DNA of 64,000 nt from Dicyema japonicum. Lineage: Eukaryota; Dicyemida; Rhombozoa; Dicyemidae. Numbering within the stretch: position 1 is the first letter of the stretch; each line of letters opens with the position of its first letter. This document shows positions 54,710-64,000 of this stretch, in pieces. The notes beneath the pieces are model-generated. The model searched no databases. It was not told where the DNA came from and worked only from the letters and a program-made list of their open reading frames with translations. The translations under genes were made by a program, and so were the position numbers. Location: contig RDEW01000009.1 in the NCBI GenBank assembly GCA_011109175.1, forward strand, positions 702,875-766,874. Direction: 5' to 3'.

Positions 54710-55475
54710 TACTTCTTTCATTATAATGATTCTTTGGGCTCTAAAATAGTCTTCCACGTGCTACCTTTTAGATAATAAAGATATGATTTCTTTGGCTGTG
54801 TCTGCTACTATTCTCTGATGAATTTACTTTATAGGAGCGATGCTGAAATCGATAACTTACTGGAACAAGAGAAGAAGTCGTCCTCTATAAGATGGCACAG
54901 TGAAGAAACCGGTTATGTTAATATTGTCTTGTAGAGCTGAATGGTGACCATAAGCTACAAGAAAGTCTGTGGTGATAAAAGAGTCAAATTGTTTAATTAA
55001 ATTGTTTGTTGTATTTTTAATAACCCTGAATATACCCGAAATAGGTTTTATCCAATTCTCTCTGTCGGAGTGGGACGTTTTATTTCCCAGCATCAAGTCC
55101 TATCCAAATATCTACCTTTATAATAATCCCTCCAATGAAGGGAGGGTTTCTTTTTTTGATTGAGGGTCTCCTGGGTTTGGTGCTTCGATGACACTGTTCA
55201 TTATATTGTTTCGAATTTCTTTAATTGTGTAAACTAAAAATAAAATAGTAAAAAATTCATGATTGGCTCAATGATCTACGTGGGACTGAATGGCTTCCAG
55301 AGCGTATCTCGATTGCTAGAGGAAACAGCCTGTCGATTCAAGTTCCTTAATTTAATTATTTGTGAATAAATGGATTTAATTCATGATTATAGCTGAAATT
55401 AATTTATTTAAGGAACACACATTTCATGATGACTTTCATTAGCAAAATATCAGTATTCTGAATATTTAAAAATTT
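54710..55475. other. AT-rich intergenic with a LINE/SINE tail scrap
   Basis: Contains AATAACCCTGAATATACCCG at about 55017, a degenerate form of the inverted SINE-2 tail. No gene seen. Confidence 0.45.
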
Positions 55476-55479
55476 TTAA

Positions 55480-56540
55480 AATAAATAATTTACATAGTGG
55501 AAAATCTTACCGAAAGTCTGTCGGATCTTGAAAAAAGTACCTGAGATGAAGATAATACTCAAGAGACAGTGGCTCGATGTTCCTTTTTTGATCCTATACA
55601 AGGTCTTTTCAGGAGTATGACAGGAATCCCTGCTATATATGAATGTTTTAGCTTATTTTGACTCATAATTTCCTTCACTTCCTTTTCAGTGAAGTAAGGT
55701 AACAATAGATACCTTTTCGATTTTTTTAAGGACAGGTAGGAGTGTCAGTCACTCTATAGTCTGTGCCCGAAATTGTGCAAGGCATTTAGGTCCTTTTGGT
55801 TGCAGTTTTCGTCTTAAAGTGGCCATTCATCTGGCTTTGAAATGTTGCAAATTTCTTTCCAGACTTCGGATGTCGACTGATTGTGATTTAAGGCCGTAAG
55901 AATCCGTGTACATTTTTTCTTTATTTTGAATTCCTTGGCTTTTATTTCAGTGTTAAACGATCTTAAACGGAGCCATGCATCGAGTAAAATTCACCCCGCC
56001 TTTTTGAGACGATTTCTTTCTTCGGTAAAGCCATTCTTCCAGGGACACTGGTATAACTAGTATGTCCTTTTGAGAGATACATATTCTTGCTTACAGAATG
56101 ACATTGTTGATGTAGGTGACCCATTTGTCAATAAAGGTGAAGCTCTCCAGATGTAGCTCAGTCGAACCAATGTTCTTAAATTACCTGAAGAGTCACCAGT
56201 TTGCAAATTTGTAGATATAGCGGATTCATCTTTTCGGGAAGATCCCTCTCATAATCCTCCAAAAATAGAATTATAGTCCTTTCTAATGTCATAGACGACT
56301 GGCCAATTTATTCTTGTAGAAAGAGGGAAGCAGAATGTGATGTTTGACAAGTATGTTGATCTGAGATAGATCCTGTGTTCTCGTGACCACAGTAAATTTC
56401 TTCTAATATCAACGGACTGACTTGACAGCAAAGGAGATGCTTGGCGTCCAGATCTCCATAGATCAATACGTCATCAAACTCATCAGGACTGATAGGTCCA
56501 CCATTGAGTACTTTTTCTGGCATGAACCAGGAGGAGGTAC
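55480..56540 (-). mobile_element. CR1/jockey-type LINE, endonuclease to RT start
   Basis: The minus strand reads DDVLIYGDLDAKHLL (endonuclease 'I.GD.NA.H' block, Asn replaced by Asp) and INWPVVYDI (equivalent of the final SDH.P block). A decayed linker is followed by YFTEKEVKEIMSQNKLKHSY and IAGIPVILLK (pre-RT 'K..GPDGIP'). Truncated before the catalytic palm. Confidence 0.65.
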
Positions 56541-56829
56541 ATCAATATTCACTAAAAACAATTTTAACTATGTAGTTCCAACAGATATCTCGATGCTCTC
56601 AGTTATTTTGTCATTGCCCTGGAGTTTCTTCACTTCTGGTGGATTATCCTTGTATCTGAGTCATCCACCACGTTTTTTAGTAAGATCGGTTAAATTCAGG
56701 AAAAATGGGCGTAGTGTCAGTAATAAACCACATGAAGCAAATTTTAATTTGAATTACACAAACCAAAATAAGGAGTTAAAAATTTCACGTGGCTCACCGA
56801 CGACGTGGTGGCACTTGGAAGAAACGAGC

Positions 56830-56910
56830 TAAACTTTCTCTATCCTTATGGGAAGGCCTATGCCGTTGTGGAGATGTTGAGGCAAACCCAGGACCAGCCT
56901 GACTAGTTCA
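56830..56910 (+). mobile_element. LINE 5' scrap with a 2A-like motif
   Basis: The frame LSLSLWEGLCRCGDVEANPG continues with a final Pro and a stop two codons later. GDVEANPGP lies at 56870-56896 and fits the 2A consensus exactly. The expected endonuclease does not follow. Confidence 0.55.
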
Positions 56911-57013
56911 AAATAGATGGAACCAAAATAAGGAATTATTTTTAAATGAATACTTAATCGATGAATTAAAAAATTTATTCTTAGTTAATAAAAATTAGTA
57001 TATTAAAATAAAT

Positions 57014-57952
57014 TTAGGTAATTTTGCTAAAAACATTATTCAATTTATCGATATTTAGTTGAATCCAATCGCTCAGGCTAAGCATTTTTCCGAATAAATC
57101 TTTAGTTTTGTATGTATTAGATGGAATGTACTTTTTTCTACGGAAATGAAAAAAGTTTGCCCAATCAAGGTTTTTATCGATCCTTTTAAGTCTGTATTCG
57201 TTGATTGCCATCTTAAATAAAAAGTCGGGGTCACTTTTGAATTGACTACCTGAGATGACAAATACTTTGAAAATGTGTCCGCGATCTCGTTTGCGGTTAA
57301 AATCTCTGCGGCAAGAGAGTGAGTCTTTCCACAGTGGTAGCTAAAATTTGTTAATATTTTCTGGACTATCACCCCCATGTCTCTTAAGGAGATAATATCC
57401 ACGTAGTCATCCCCAATTGGGAGATCTAAATTAGAATTGCACAACACCACCAATCAAAATTTTGTCAGTTTTCCTGAAATATCTTTTTGGGTTGTTTAGA
57501 AAGTCTTCATATGAAAGTGGTGTTACCACGCAGGCCTTTCGAAGACCAATTTGCAACATATACTCATGGACAATGGCTTTTACGTCCAAATACAAGCAGT
57601 TGATCCCCGTTGTTTCAGAATTTGAAGTCTCTGTGTTAAAAATAATTTTTTCTATCTTCAGATCTTTGCAGACATCGGCTATGACTTTCCATCGCTTTAT
57701 TATTGCTTCCTTGGTGAGAGATTCGTTCTCAAAGTCCACATCGAGGACACAGGAATCTGCGCCTTCCAAAGATGTGCGGACATTTGAATAATTGTCAAGA
57801 TTTGCTGAAGTAAAATGAATTTGTGGCCCAAATTGTGGCTTTTTTGATCCCTGAGATACCACAGCCTTGACCCTGAATTGAGGACAAGATCCTAAATGTG
57901 TAGCCACGGCTGATAAAATCGGAGTGCTTGCATCCAAAATGCACACGTTCAT
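57014..57952 (-). CDS. NMRAL1: NmrA-like family protein (NMRAL1/HSCARG-type), three exons
   Basis: A Rossmann-fold protein of the NmrA/HSCARG group, atypical short-chain dehydrogenases that act as NADPH sensors rather than enzymes. Exons 57952-57451, 57425-57266, 57233-57014; introns of 25 and 32 nt in phase; 293 residues (human NMRAL1 299). It shows an N-terminal beta-alpha-beta (MNVCILDASTPILSAVATHL), FTSANLDNYSNVRTSLEGAD, PLSYEDFLNNPKRYF, the substrate-side DLPIGDDYVDIISLRDMGVI and THSLAAEILTANEIADTF, with tail FGKMLSLSDWIQLNIDKLNN. The usual GxxGxxG dinucleotide loop is replaced by DASTPIL, which lacks all three glycines, so NADP binding may be altered. Assignment to the family rests on the central and C-terminal blocks; orthology to NMRAL1 itself is less sure. 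Confidence 0.78.
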
Positions 57953-58084
57953 TTAAGTAGAGCGCTGAAATATGCTAAATAGTTATGTTTTGTTGAATTA
58001 TTGTTTAGCAACCAAAACAATAACAGATTTATTACTTTCTTAAGAATAGCAATGCACTCAATAGTTATTAGCAAACTGGAAGAT

Positions 58085-58560
58085 GTTATAGTCCATCATG
58101 AAATCCAACATGAAGGGGATATACCCGAAAGAGTTAATAATGGGGAAGAATCTGACGCGTAGAAGATATAGCCACGTGCCTATTATGAAAAAGTATTTGG
58201 CATAAAGATATACCCGTAAGAGTCAATCATGGGAAAGAATCTGACGCGTAAAAGATATAGCCACGTGTCTATTATAAAAAAGTATTTAACATAAAGATAT
58301 ACCCGTAAGAGTCCATCACGGGAAAGAATCTAACACGAAGAGGATCTGGTAACCATGAATCCAGTATGAAGAAGAGAGATGGTAAGAATCTATGTATCTG
58401 TGAGAGTCGATTATGGAAAGAATCTAGCACATAGAAGATACAGTCATTATAGCCCCAGCGAAGAAGAATCAAACCCTAGAAAGATACCGCCGTAAAAGTC
58501 AACAACGAGGGAGAATCTAACACTAAGAAGATATAGTCGTAATAGGCGTCAAGAGCTTCG
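58085..58560. repeat. Imperfect minisatellite, ~89-94-bp units, five copies
   Basis: GAATCTGACGCGTAGAAG-like segments start at 58148, 58237, 58326, 58420 and 58513. Units also share GATATACCCGTAAGAGTC and ATAGCCACGTG. Copies 1-3 are closely alike; 4 and 5 are diverged. Confidence 0.88.
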
Positions 58561-59195
58561 TCTATCATCTTTGGCGTAATTAATTGAAATTATGACTATC
58601 AAACGCGTATACGACATATGAGTGAAAGAAAAGGACCGTCCGCCCATCACTCCGCCTCAGACTTTATGAGGCTTTCGTGAAACCGACCCTTACGAACAAA
58701 TCTGGCACACATGGAATCTGGAAAACCGATGGAAAATGACTCGACTTATTTCATAGAAAGCAACGTCAGTCTCTCCAGGAGTGAAATGGGGAATCAGTGT
58801 AAGGAGTGAAGTATTGAGCAAAAGATGCTCTTCTGAACCTCTGAACACTCTGATCATGAGTACGGGTTGGGAACTTTTGTCACAATCTAAGAATTGAACG
58901 ATACACGTCAACAAACATCATAACGGAAGAATTCTTCGAAATATCTAAGGAATTTGAATTACTTATTATTTAATGGATAAATTTTAATTTTTTAACTATG
59001 GTAACGTAAATTAGACATAAATTTTATTATAAATTATCTGTCAGAATAGTCTTTAATATTCACAAGAAATTTTTATAGTTTTGAAAAATTAGTCAATTCT
59101 AAGAAAGCTTCCACTACAGTCGACATGTGTATTTACAAGACTATTTGAAGAAAAAAAATCTCACGAGACTCACCTACATGGTCCCATTGTTCAAT

Positions 59196-59515
59196 TGATT
59201 CCCCCCAATGCTTGACCACGCCTCAATTGAAAACAACGGCTCTGGTTACATCGGTCTGTGTGGTCATGAAACAAGTCGTTTTTTTCCATTCAAGACTAGA
59301 AGCCTCAAATACGGGTAAATTGAAAAAAACCCACCCCTCTTCAAAATCTAATGAAAGGTGATTGTCGTCGGTACAGGAAAGCCGCGGGTACTCTGGAGGA
59401 ACATGAGAAAAACCTCTCGATCCTTTTGAGGTGTACCGGGGTCACTTAATTAGTTGGTTTACTCCTTCTTTCTTGGTGTTTCCTTCTCGGGGTTATTAAA
59501 TAAATAAATTAAAGT
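59196..59515 (+). mobile_element. 3' end of the 2A-bearing LINE family
   Basis: About 320 bp match 46055-46365 with few changes: CCAATGCTTGACCACGCCTC, TGAAAACAACGGCTCTGGTT, GGTACTCTGGAGGAACATGA, tail CTTCTCGGGGTTATTAAATA. Confidence 0.9.
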
Positions 59516-59549
59516 AATGAAAAAGAGTCGCAAATTTCAAATACCGTAA

Positions 59550-59790
59550 TCATGGAATCGTGGGTGATGTTTCGTTTTGTTCTTTTCCTGTGGAGACGTA
59601 GAGGAAAATCCTGGATCAGATCTCATCAAAATTCAAGTTAAGATTGATGGATTCCGGACGAAAATTACCGAACTGCAACGCTTTCTCTTCAAACACTCAG
59701 TGAATATACTATTTTTAAAGAGACAAAACTATGACATCCCCGAATTTCAGAGATACTCAGATTCTTCGACGGAAGAGTTTTCATAATTGT
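59550..59790 (+). mobile_element. LINE 5' fragment with a mutated 2A-like motif
   Basis: The frame reads VLFFSCGDVEENPGSDL (motif 59592-59618) then IKIQVKIDGFRTKITELQRF, the endonuclease start also seen at 43735. The last Pro of NPGP is Ser, which in characterised 2A peptides abolishes skipping. The fragment starts only 35 bp after the 3' end of the preceding copy, so it could be a tandem or head-to-tail arrangement. Confidence 0.7.
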
Positions 59791-59799
59791 AATCTTCAC

Positions 59800-60290
59800 C
59801 AGTAAATTTTGTCTGGGAGAACTGTCTCTTCGAAATAATCAACTCTGAAATAACAAAGACGTGGGATTTCGAAAGTCACTTGAGCATATATGCCTGAAAT
59901 ATCCAAAGCCTTCAATAACTTCTGTCATATAAGAGTTTTGAAAAAAAATTCAGAAGTCGTTGTTCTAGTGATTCGCATAGGAGGTGATCGTTTGTTAAGC
60001 AAGGACCTTTATTTCAGAAGCTATTGAGTTGAGATGAAGAATTCCACAAGGATAGTATCACCATGGTTTTGTTTAACAGTATGTTGTCAATTTCCTCTGA
60101 CAAAAATGTTTAAACACTATAGATTGTTGATATAAGTGTACGATTTGTTTATGTAAGATATAAAAGACAAGAGATCTTCAAAAGAAAAACTTCAAAGCTA
60201 TATTGAGCGCATAGAATCGTTGGAATGATCTTTGATGTTCTGAAGTAATGTATTGTCCAATGTGCATTCTTATTCATTAAGATACTCTTG
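59800..60290. other. AT-rich, no gene seen
   Basis: Probably decayed LINE sequence downstream of the preceding fragment; no blocks could be aligned. Confidence 0.4.
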
Positions 60291-60299
60291 CAAAACGGC

Positions 60300-60849
60300 A
60301 AAGCATGTAATGTTATTTTTATTTAAGTATGACCGCCAAAATTCAATTTTCCGTTTTAGACCATCAGTTTATCGTTCAAAATAAAAACAGATTGATATTT
60401 TCCCTGTAGAGATAATGTAAATTTATTCAGTTTATAATAAATTGAAACCAAATATGCAATTCTCTGTAAACAAAGATTGTTTTCCAATTTTTGTAAATTG
60501 GAAAATTTCGTTTTTTTTAATACACAACAAGGTTGTTTCGTAATTCGAACAAACGTTCCAAAACCCTTCCACATGACAACCATCTTACTTCTGTACGGAT
60601 GATCTTTTTTGAACATGGCTTTATAAGATTTTCGCAATTGTATTTGCTTCTCCAAAACGTGCTACAAAATACTCATTAAAATAATTCTATACTTTATAAG
60701 ATGCTCTGGTCTATTTTAAGTTGTCATCTTTCGCAAAATTGACATTTCCAACTTGCTAATAATTAAATATTATATAATAAATTTCGCGGAACCCTAAAAC
60801 TGGCTCTGCGGAACCCTGGGGTTTCCCGGAACCGAGTTGGGAACCACTG
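60300..60849 (-). mobile_element. hAT transposon remnant (ZBED5-like transposase)
   Basis: The minus frame reads IQLRKSYKAMFKKDHPYRSK, then RIAYLVSIYYKLNKFTLSLQ and GKYQSVFILNDKL. This is the 'YL.DIF..LN.LN.SLQG....VF.L.DK' block of hAT transposases such as those exapted in vertebrate ZBED5/FAM200. The outer end (inverted CAGTGGTTCCCAACTCGGTT, 60830-60849) is a standard hAT terminus. The left end is not found. Confidence 0.78.
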
Positions 60850-61026
60850 ATATAGAGGATGACCTAGGAGCTATGTCTATATGTTCCATGTGATTGCTTT
60901 CAGACAATGGAAACGATAAGTAGTAGGTTTGTCTTAAAAACTTTGGAAAAAAATGAATATCACATCAATTATATTTTTATTTACCCCCAGCCTCTTCAAG
61001 TGTAGAAAACCGATGTCTAGGAAAAA

Positions 61027-61397
61027 CGTAACTAACAATGACGGACGTTTTCAGATATTCAAAGGGTAGATCCCGTGCAGGTGAAAAACAGAAGGCAGAC
61101 GAGGACACGAGAAAAGGTGATCTGTCTCGTGGTTATCTAGTGTAGATGAAGACCAAAGTGGCAACTTTTCCTACTCGGTCTTGTATAAGTAGCGGAGGCG
61201 CGCCAAATTTACCTCAATTTTACGAGGAAAAGAAGATTCACAAACATCGATGCCCGGAGGAGGGCGACCCATTAACTTGTTTAATCCAAGGTTTCGGATC
61301 GTATTTGTTGACAACTAGTGTATATTTTAGAAGTATCCTTGTTTTCCGGAAAAGATTTGAGGACGCGTCAATTATATTGACGGGAATAAACAATTAG
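61027..61397 (+). CDS. Possible small gene, exon structure uncertain
   Basis: Two readings compete. One is a single frame from ATG 61146 (TKVATFPTRSCISSGGAPNL, EEKKIHKHRCPEEGDPLTCL, ending ILTGINN), 83 residues. The other starts near ATG 61012 and uses 37-nt and 29-nt GT-AG introns to give SRKNGRSRAGEKQKADEDTR then DEDQSGNFSYSVLYK. Both have coding-like composition in an otherwise AT-rich setting. No family is recognised. Confidence 0.3.
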
Positions 61398-61399
61398 AA

Positions 61400-62025
61400 C
61401 ATAAAAAATGTGGTAATAAAAATTGATAAATTAAACTAGTAGTAATCAGATTAAAACACTTCCTTGTTTCACATATGTAAATACTTAGGTTTCATCTGCG
61501 TCGTACTCTTGCATAATAATTTTTTTCAAGTAGAATTGAAACAATGAGAGTCCGGTAAAGACATTACTAGAGAAGTGTTAAATGTTCAACTAATAAAATG
61601 ATAATTGAACAATATTAAAACTGAATTCCAAAAATATTAAAATAACTAATTAAAGTCTGTAATTTGATGTCAATGCTAGTGGTCATTATTGCGAATAAAT
61701 GCAGTACTTAATAATTAAATGATTTTATTTTTACGGAAAACACAATTAATTCAAAATTACTAATCGCTTCTAAATTTTTCTCCTCTTAGAATAGGAGTCG
61801 CTGACCTGAAACCATCCGTTTCCACCTCACCAGTTTACCTGGAACAATAATTGAACTGATTTGCAAATTCCACAAGGTTGCTGTAACCAAATCTGCCTCG
61901 ATAGTGCGCACTCGTATTTATACTCGACCAACATGTCCTCTAACGTTTTCAGAAAACAATTGATTGAATGTTATAGTTGGTGCATCGATTACGATGACTT
62001 TAAGTGACATTCATAAGCCTTCGAA
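61400..62025. other. AT-rich intergenic, no gene seen
   Basis: No frame, repeat family or RNA gene was recognised. Confidence 0.45.
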
Positions 62026-62029
62026 ATGA

Positions 62030-62140
62030 CAACGTCCCATGTTATAATAATATGTATGGCTTAGAATGGAGCATCATAAAGTAGCTTAAGCTCTCCAGCC
62101 AATAAATCGTATTTATGCAACTTTTCTACTACTGGTTATT
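62030..62140 (-). mobile_element. R4/Dong-like retroelement C-terminal scrap
   Basis: The minus strand reads VVEKLHKYDLLAGELKLLYD and, after a stop, IHIIITWDVVISKAYECHL, matching the 46740-46895 copy. Confidence 0.6.
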
Positions 62141-62205
62141 TGAGCGAATATCCTAGGAGAGAATAGCCACGCAGTCAGGGCAGCCTCTATATAACCGTTA
62201 CTCTA
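62141..62205 (+). mobile_element. RLE-type retroelement tail scrap (copy I)
   Basis: Encodes NSHAVRAASI and stop, i.e. the last codons also seen in copy D (NSHAIRAPAL), with the preceding TTTGAGCGAATATCC. Confidence 0.6.
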
Positions 62206-62393
62206 GTTTCTTCAAAAAAATTTAACTTTTCTACTTAAGTGTGCTTTAATTTTTTTGTGTGCTTTAATAATCCTTAAGAAGTAATTTCAAGAAGTACAAT
62301 TTTATTCTTCTCCTCATCGTGGAAAAAATATCAAATGATTTATATTAACTAGTATTACCAGTCTTAACAAATAATATAGTAAAAGAAAATTAT

Positions 62394-62466
62394 CGACCAC
62401 GCTGGGACTCGAACCCAGAATCTCCCGATCCGTAGTCGGGTGCGTTATCCATTGCGCCACGCGGCC
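62394..62466 (-). tRNA. tRNA-Arg (anticodon ACG)
   Basis: The 73-nt cloverleaf on the minus strand begins GGCCGCGTGGCGCAATGGAT. The acceptor stem pairs GGCCGCG with CGTGGTC (two G-U pairs); the anticodon ACG is at 62433-62431 in loop GACTACGGA; the T-loop is GGTTCGAGTCC. The discriminator is G. No intron. A Pol III terminator (ATTTTCTTTT) follows directly after the 3' end. ACG is read as Arg CGU and, after A34-to-inosine editing, CGC/CGA. Confidence 0.97.
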
Positions 62467-62479
62467 GACAATTGTCTAA

Positions 62480-63755
62480 TTTATACTTAATAGCACAGTA
62501 ATTATTTATCGGCTAACTAAGCTTAAACTCATATTTGAAATGTCATCGATCACGTGGTTTATCCTTAGGAATTACATCATAAAACAAATGCAAGTTACGT
62601 TAGTAAATTAGAAGGGCCACCAATGTTTTTCTTCATCAGAAGCTTTTTATCCTTATCAAAATTACCCAAATCTTAAATGATTTGACCAGCAAAATTATCT
62701 ACGGTCCAGCATTTTTCTATTTAATGGCCGATCCCAAATTTGAAAATTCGTAGAGAGCTAATCTTCGATTAGACTTGTCATAATGAAATAAACAAAGTCG
62801 AAATTGAATACCATATTTTTAATGGCACAATTTCTTTCATGTGAGCTGGAAATAAAGTGATGTTGCCACGATTAATCATCGACGTGACTAGAGACCAATT
62901 ATCATTGAGTAATTGCGCTCCTTCGCGGATATGAAGACACAGATAAGATTGCGAATTTTTTTAGAGCCCTGACTCAATTTTTGTAGAAGATCTAAACTAA
63001 AAAAAAGTTAGCTTCGGCTGCGGGACAACCAATCAAGGTAGACATCTGTTGAAGACTCTCTGATAGTATGGGATTTAAAGTGCTATCATAGCCAACACTA
63101 CCCTCCATTTAGTGGAGACAACTATGAGTTTTTTCTAGTTTCCCCAAGCTGTTCTGACACTTTTGAATCACCCAGTCTTTCTACGGGATATAAGAAGTTA
63201 GAATGAATTTCTCTTAACGAAATAATGATCTTAAAAAGCTAATAAGAGAGCTGAAAACCATTGACGACCTGAACTCTGAGATCGCTAACAACAAAAAAAC
63301 ATGGAAAAGATCGATATTCAAAAATCTGTCTTCTACTGCGAATGCGGATCTACATGAAAGTGCTTATTGTTTATTTTTGCTGGATTGGATTTAGATCAAA
63401 GTTTTTAGCTGCCAATAAAATATTTGACTTGAAAGGAAAATTCATATAAGATATCTAAGCAGAAGAAAAGAGGACCTTCAGAACCCTCATCTCCTCTCGC
63501 CTGTTACGTCTTAAGAAAAGGACGTTTTTTATTTTCATGAGTCATCATCTTCTTCCTTATATCCAGATGTGAAACCTGTTTTTTATACAAAGACCGTATA
63601 CAGGCCACCTGGTAGGACTTGCGAAAGAAGAAAACTCTTTTAAACATTAGTTAGTTAAGTAACTCTAGCCTCACTAACTTGTAGGAGGCCATCAGCTGTT
63701 AAATAGGACGCAGCAGATGTTGGTCGCTCCCATAGATCGCTCAGTCCCGACATTG
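62480..63755. other. AT-rich intergenic, no gene supported
   Basis: A plus-strand open stretch around 63220-63395 (LIRELKTIDDLNSEIANNKK) has coding-like composition but neither a start nor a family can be given. Confidence 0.4.
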
Positions 63756-63759
63756 TAGA

Positions 63760-63960
63760 CGAACGTTGTGATCTGTTGGTTGTCATAATAATTTTTCTTT
63801 TGTTTTGCGGTTTGCATAGAGAGTAGCAGGGATGTTCTAGGCTGCATGCTTGGAGAGGAACTGCAGGACTCTCATTTCCAGATGGTCTCCAATTGGGAAG
63901 ATCTTTGATTCACTTTGAACATTCATTAATTTTATTTATATGCAGATTAATTTCATAACT
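63760..63960 (-). mobile_element. LINE family X fragment
   Basis: Minus-strand block SKIFPIGDHLEMRVLQFLSK, as at 28870 (-) and 38660 (+). It continues past the readable part into AT-rich sequence at the window end. Confidence 0.5.
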
Positions 63961-64000
63961 TGATAATTGAAAATCGAAATGTTAATTTAAAATTATAAAT

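Noticed and set aside
56422-56832. 136-codon plus-strand frame
   Set aside because: Overlaps the minus-strand LINE endonuclease for its first part and has no domain; only the 2A scrap after it was kept.
58085-58560. CRISPR-like array
   Set aside because: Units are contiguous 89-94-bp minisatellite copies without spacers, in an animal genome.

Overview
This window comes from an AT-rich animal genome. Eight genes could be rebuilt exon by exon: CCT5, SHANK, SmG, ATG10, ATG101, an NmrA/HSCARG-like gene and two genes I cannot name. Together they have 33 introns, almost all 22-34 nt long, with lengths of 22-24 nt the commonest. A metazoan synaptic-type scaffold gene combined with introns this small points to a dicyemid mesozoan. 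That identification is inference from intron size plus gene content; an orthonectid or another reduced animal is possible.

Host genes from left to right: a possible small gene at 3.6 kb (+); a ubiquitin-fold multi-exon gene at 3.9-5.3 kb (-); two short hypothetical ORFs (5.35 kb -, 6.26 kb +); a secreted or single-pass Cys-rich gene at 9.6-10.05 kb (-); CCT5 at 11.3-13.1 kb (+, one apparent single-base frameshift); a Thr-rich single-pass membrane protein at 21.4-22.8 kb (-); SHANK at 30.6-33.5 kb (-, 14 exons); SmG/SNRPG at 47.8-48.1 kb (-); the autophagy genes ATG10 (52.1-52.6 kb, -) and ATG101 (54.0-54.7 kb, +); an NMRAL1-like gene at 57.0-57.95 kb (-); and tRNA-Arg(ACG) at 62.4 kb (-).

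At least half of the rest is broken mobile DNA. (1) Non-LTR elements of an RLE type (PHD-like finger, reverse transcriptase, CCHC-like knuckle, PD-(D/E)XK endonuclease). Two very similar copies, A at 13.8-15.6 kb and B at 35.2-37.9 kb, are present together with a divergent nearly full-length copy C (15.7-18.6 kb), copy D (2.2-3.5 kb) and several tails. (2) APE-type LINEs, including one nearly full-length CR1-like element (43.6-46.4 kb) with a 2A-like motif near its 5' end; two more loci carry 2A-like motifs. (3) A third, R4/Dong-like reverse transcriptase group (1-350, 46.4-46.9 kb, 62.0 kb). (4) Two tRNA-derived SINE families whose 3' tails resemble the tails of LINEs in the same window. (5) A MULE DNA transposon with 28/29-identical inverted repeats (24.15-26.6 kb), in which two SINEs and a LINE fragment are nested, and a hAT remnant (60.3-60.85 kb). 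(6) Three minisatellites.

The insertions can be ordered in time. Removing one SINE from the MULE and another from retroelement copy D, each between direct repeats, restores an uninterrupted reading frame. Stretches not listed as features were read on both strands and show no supported gene.
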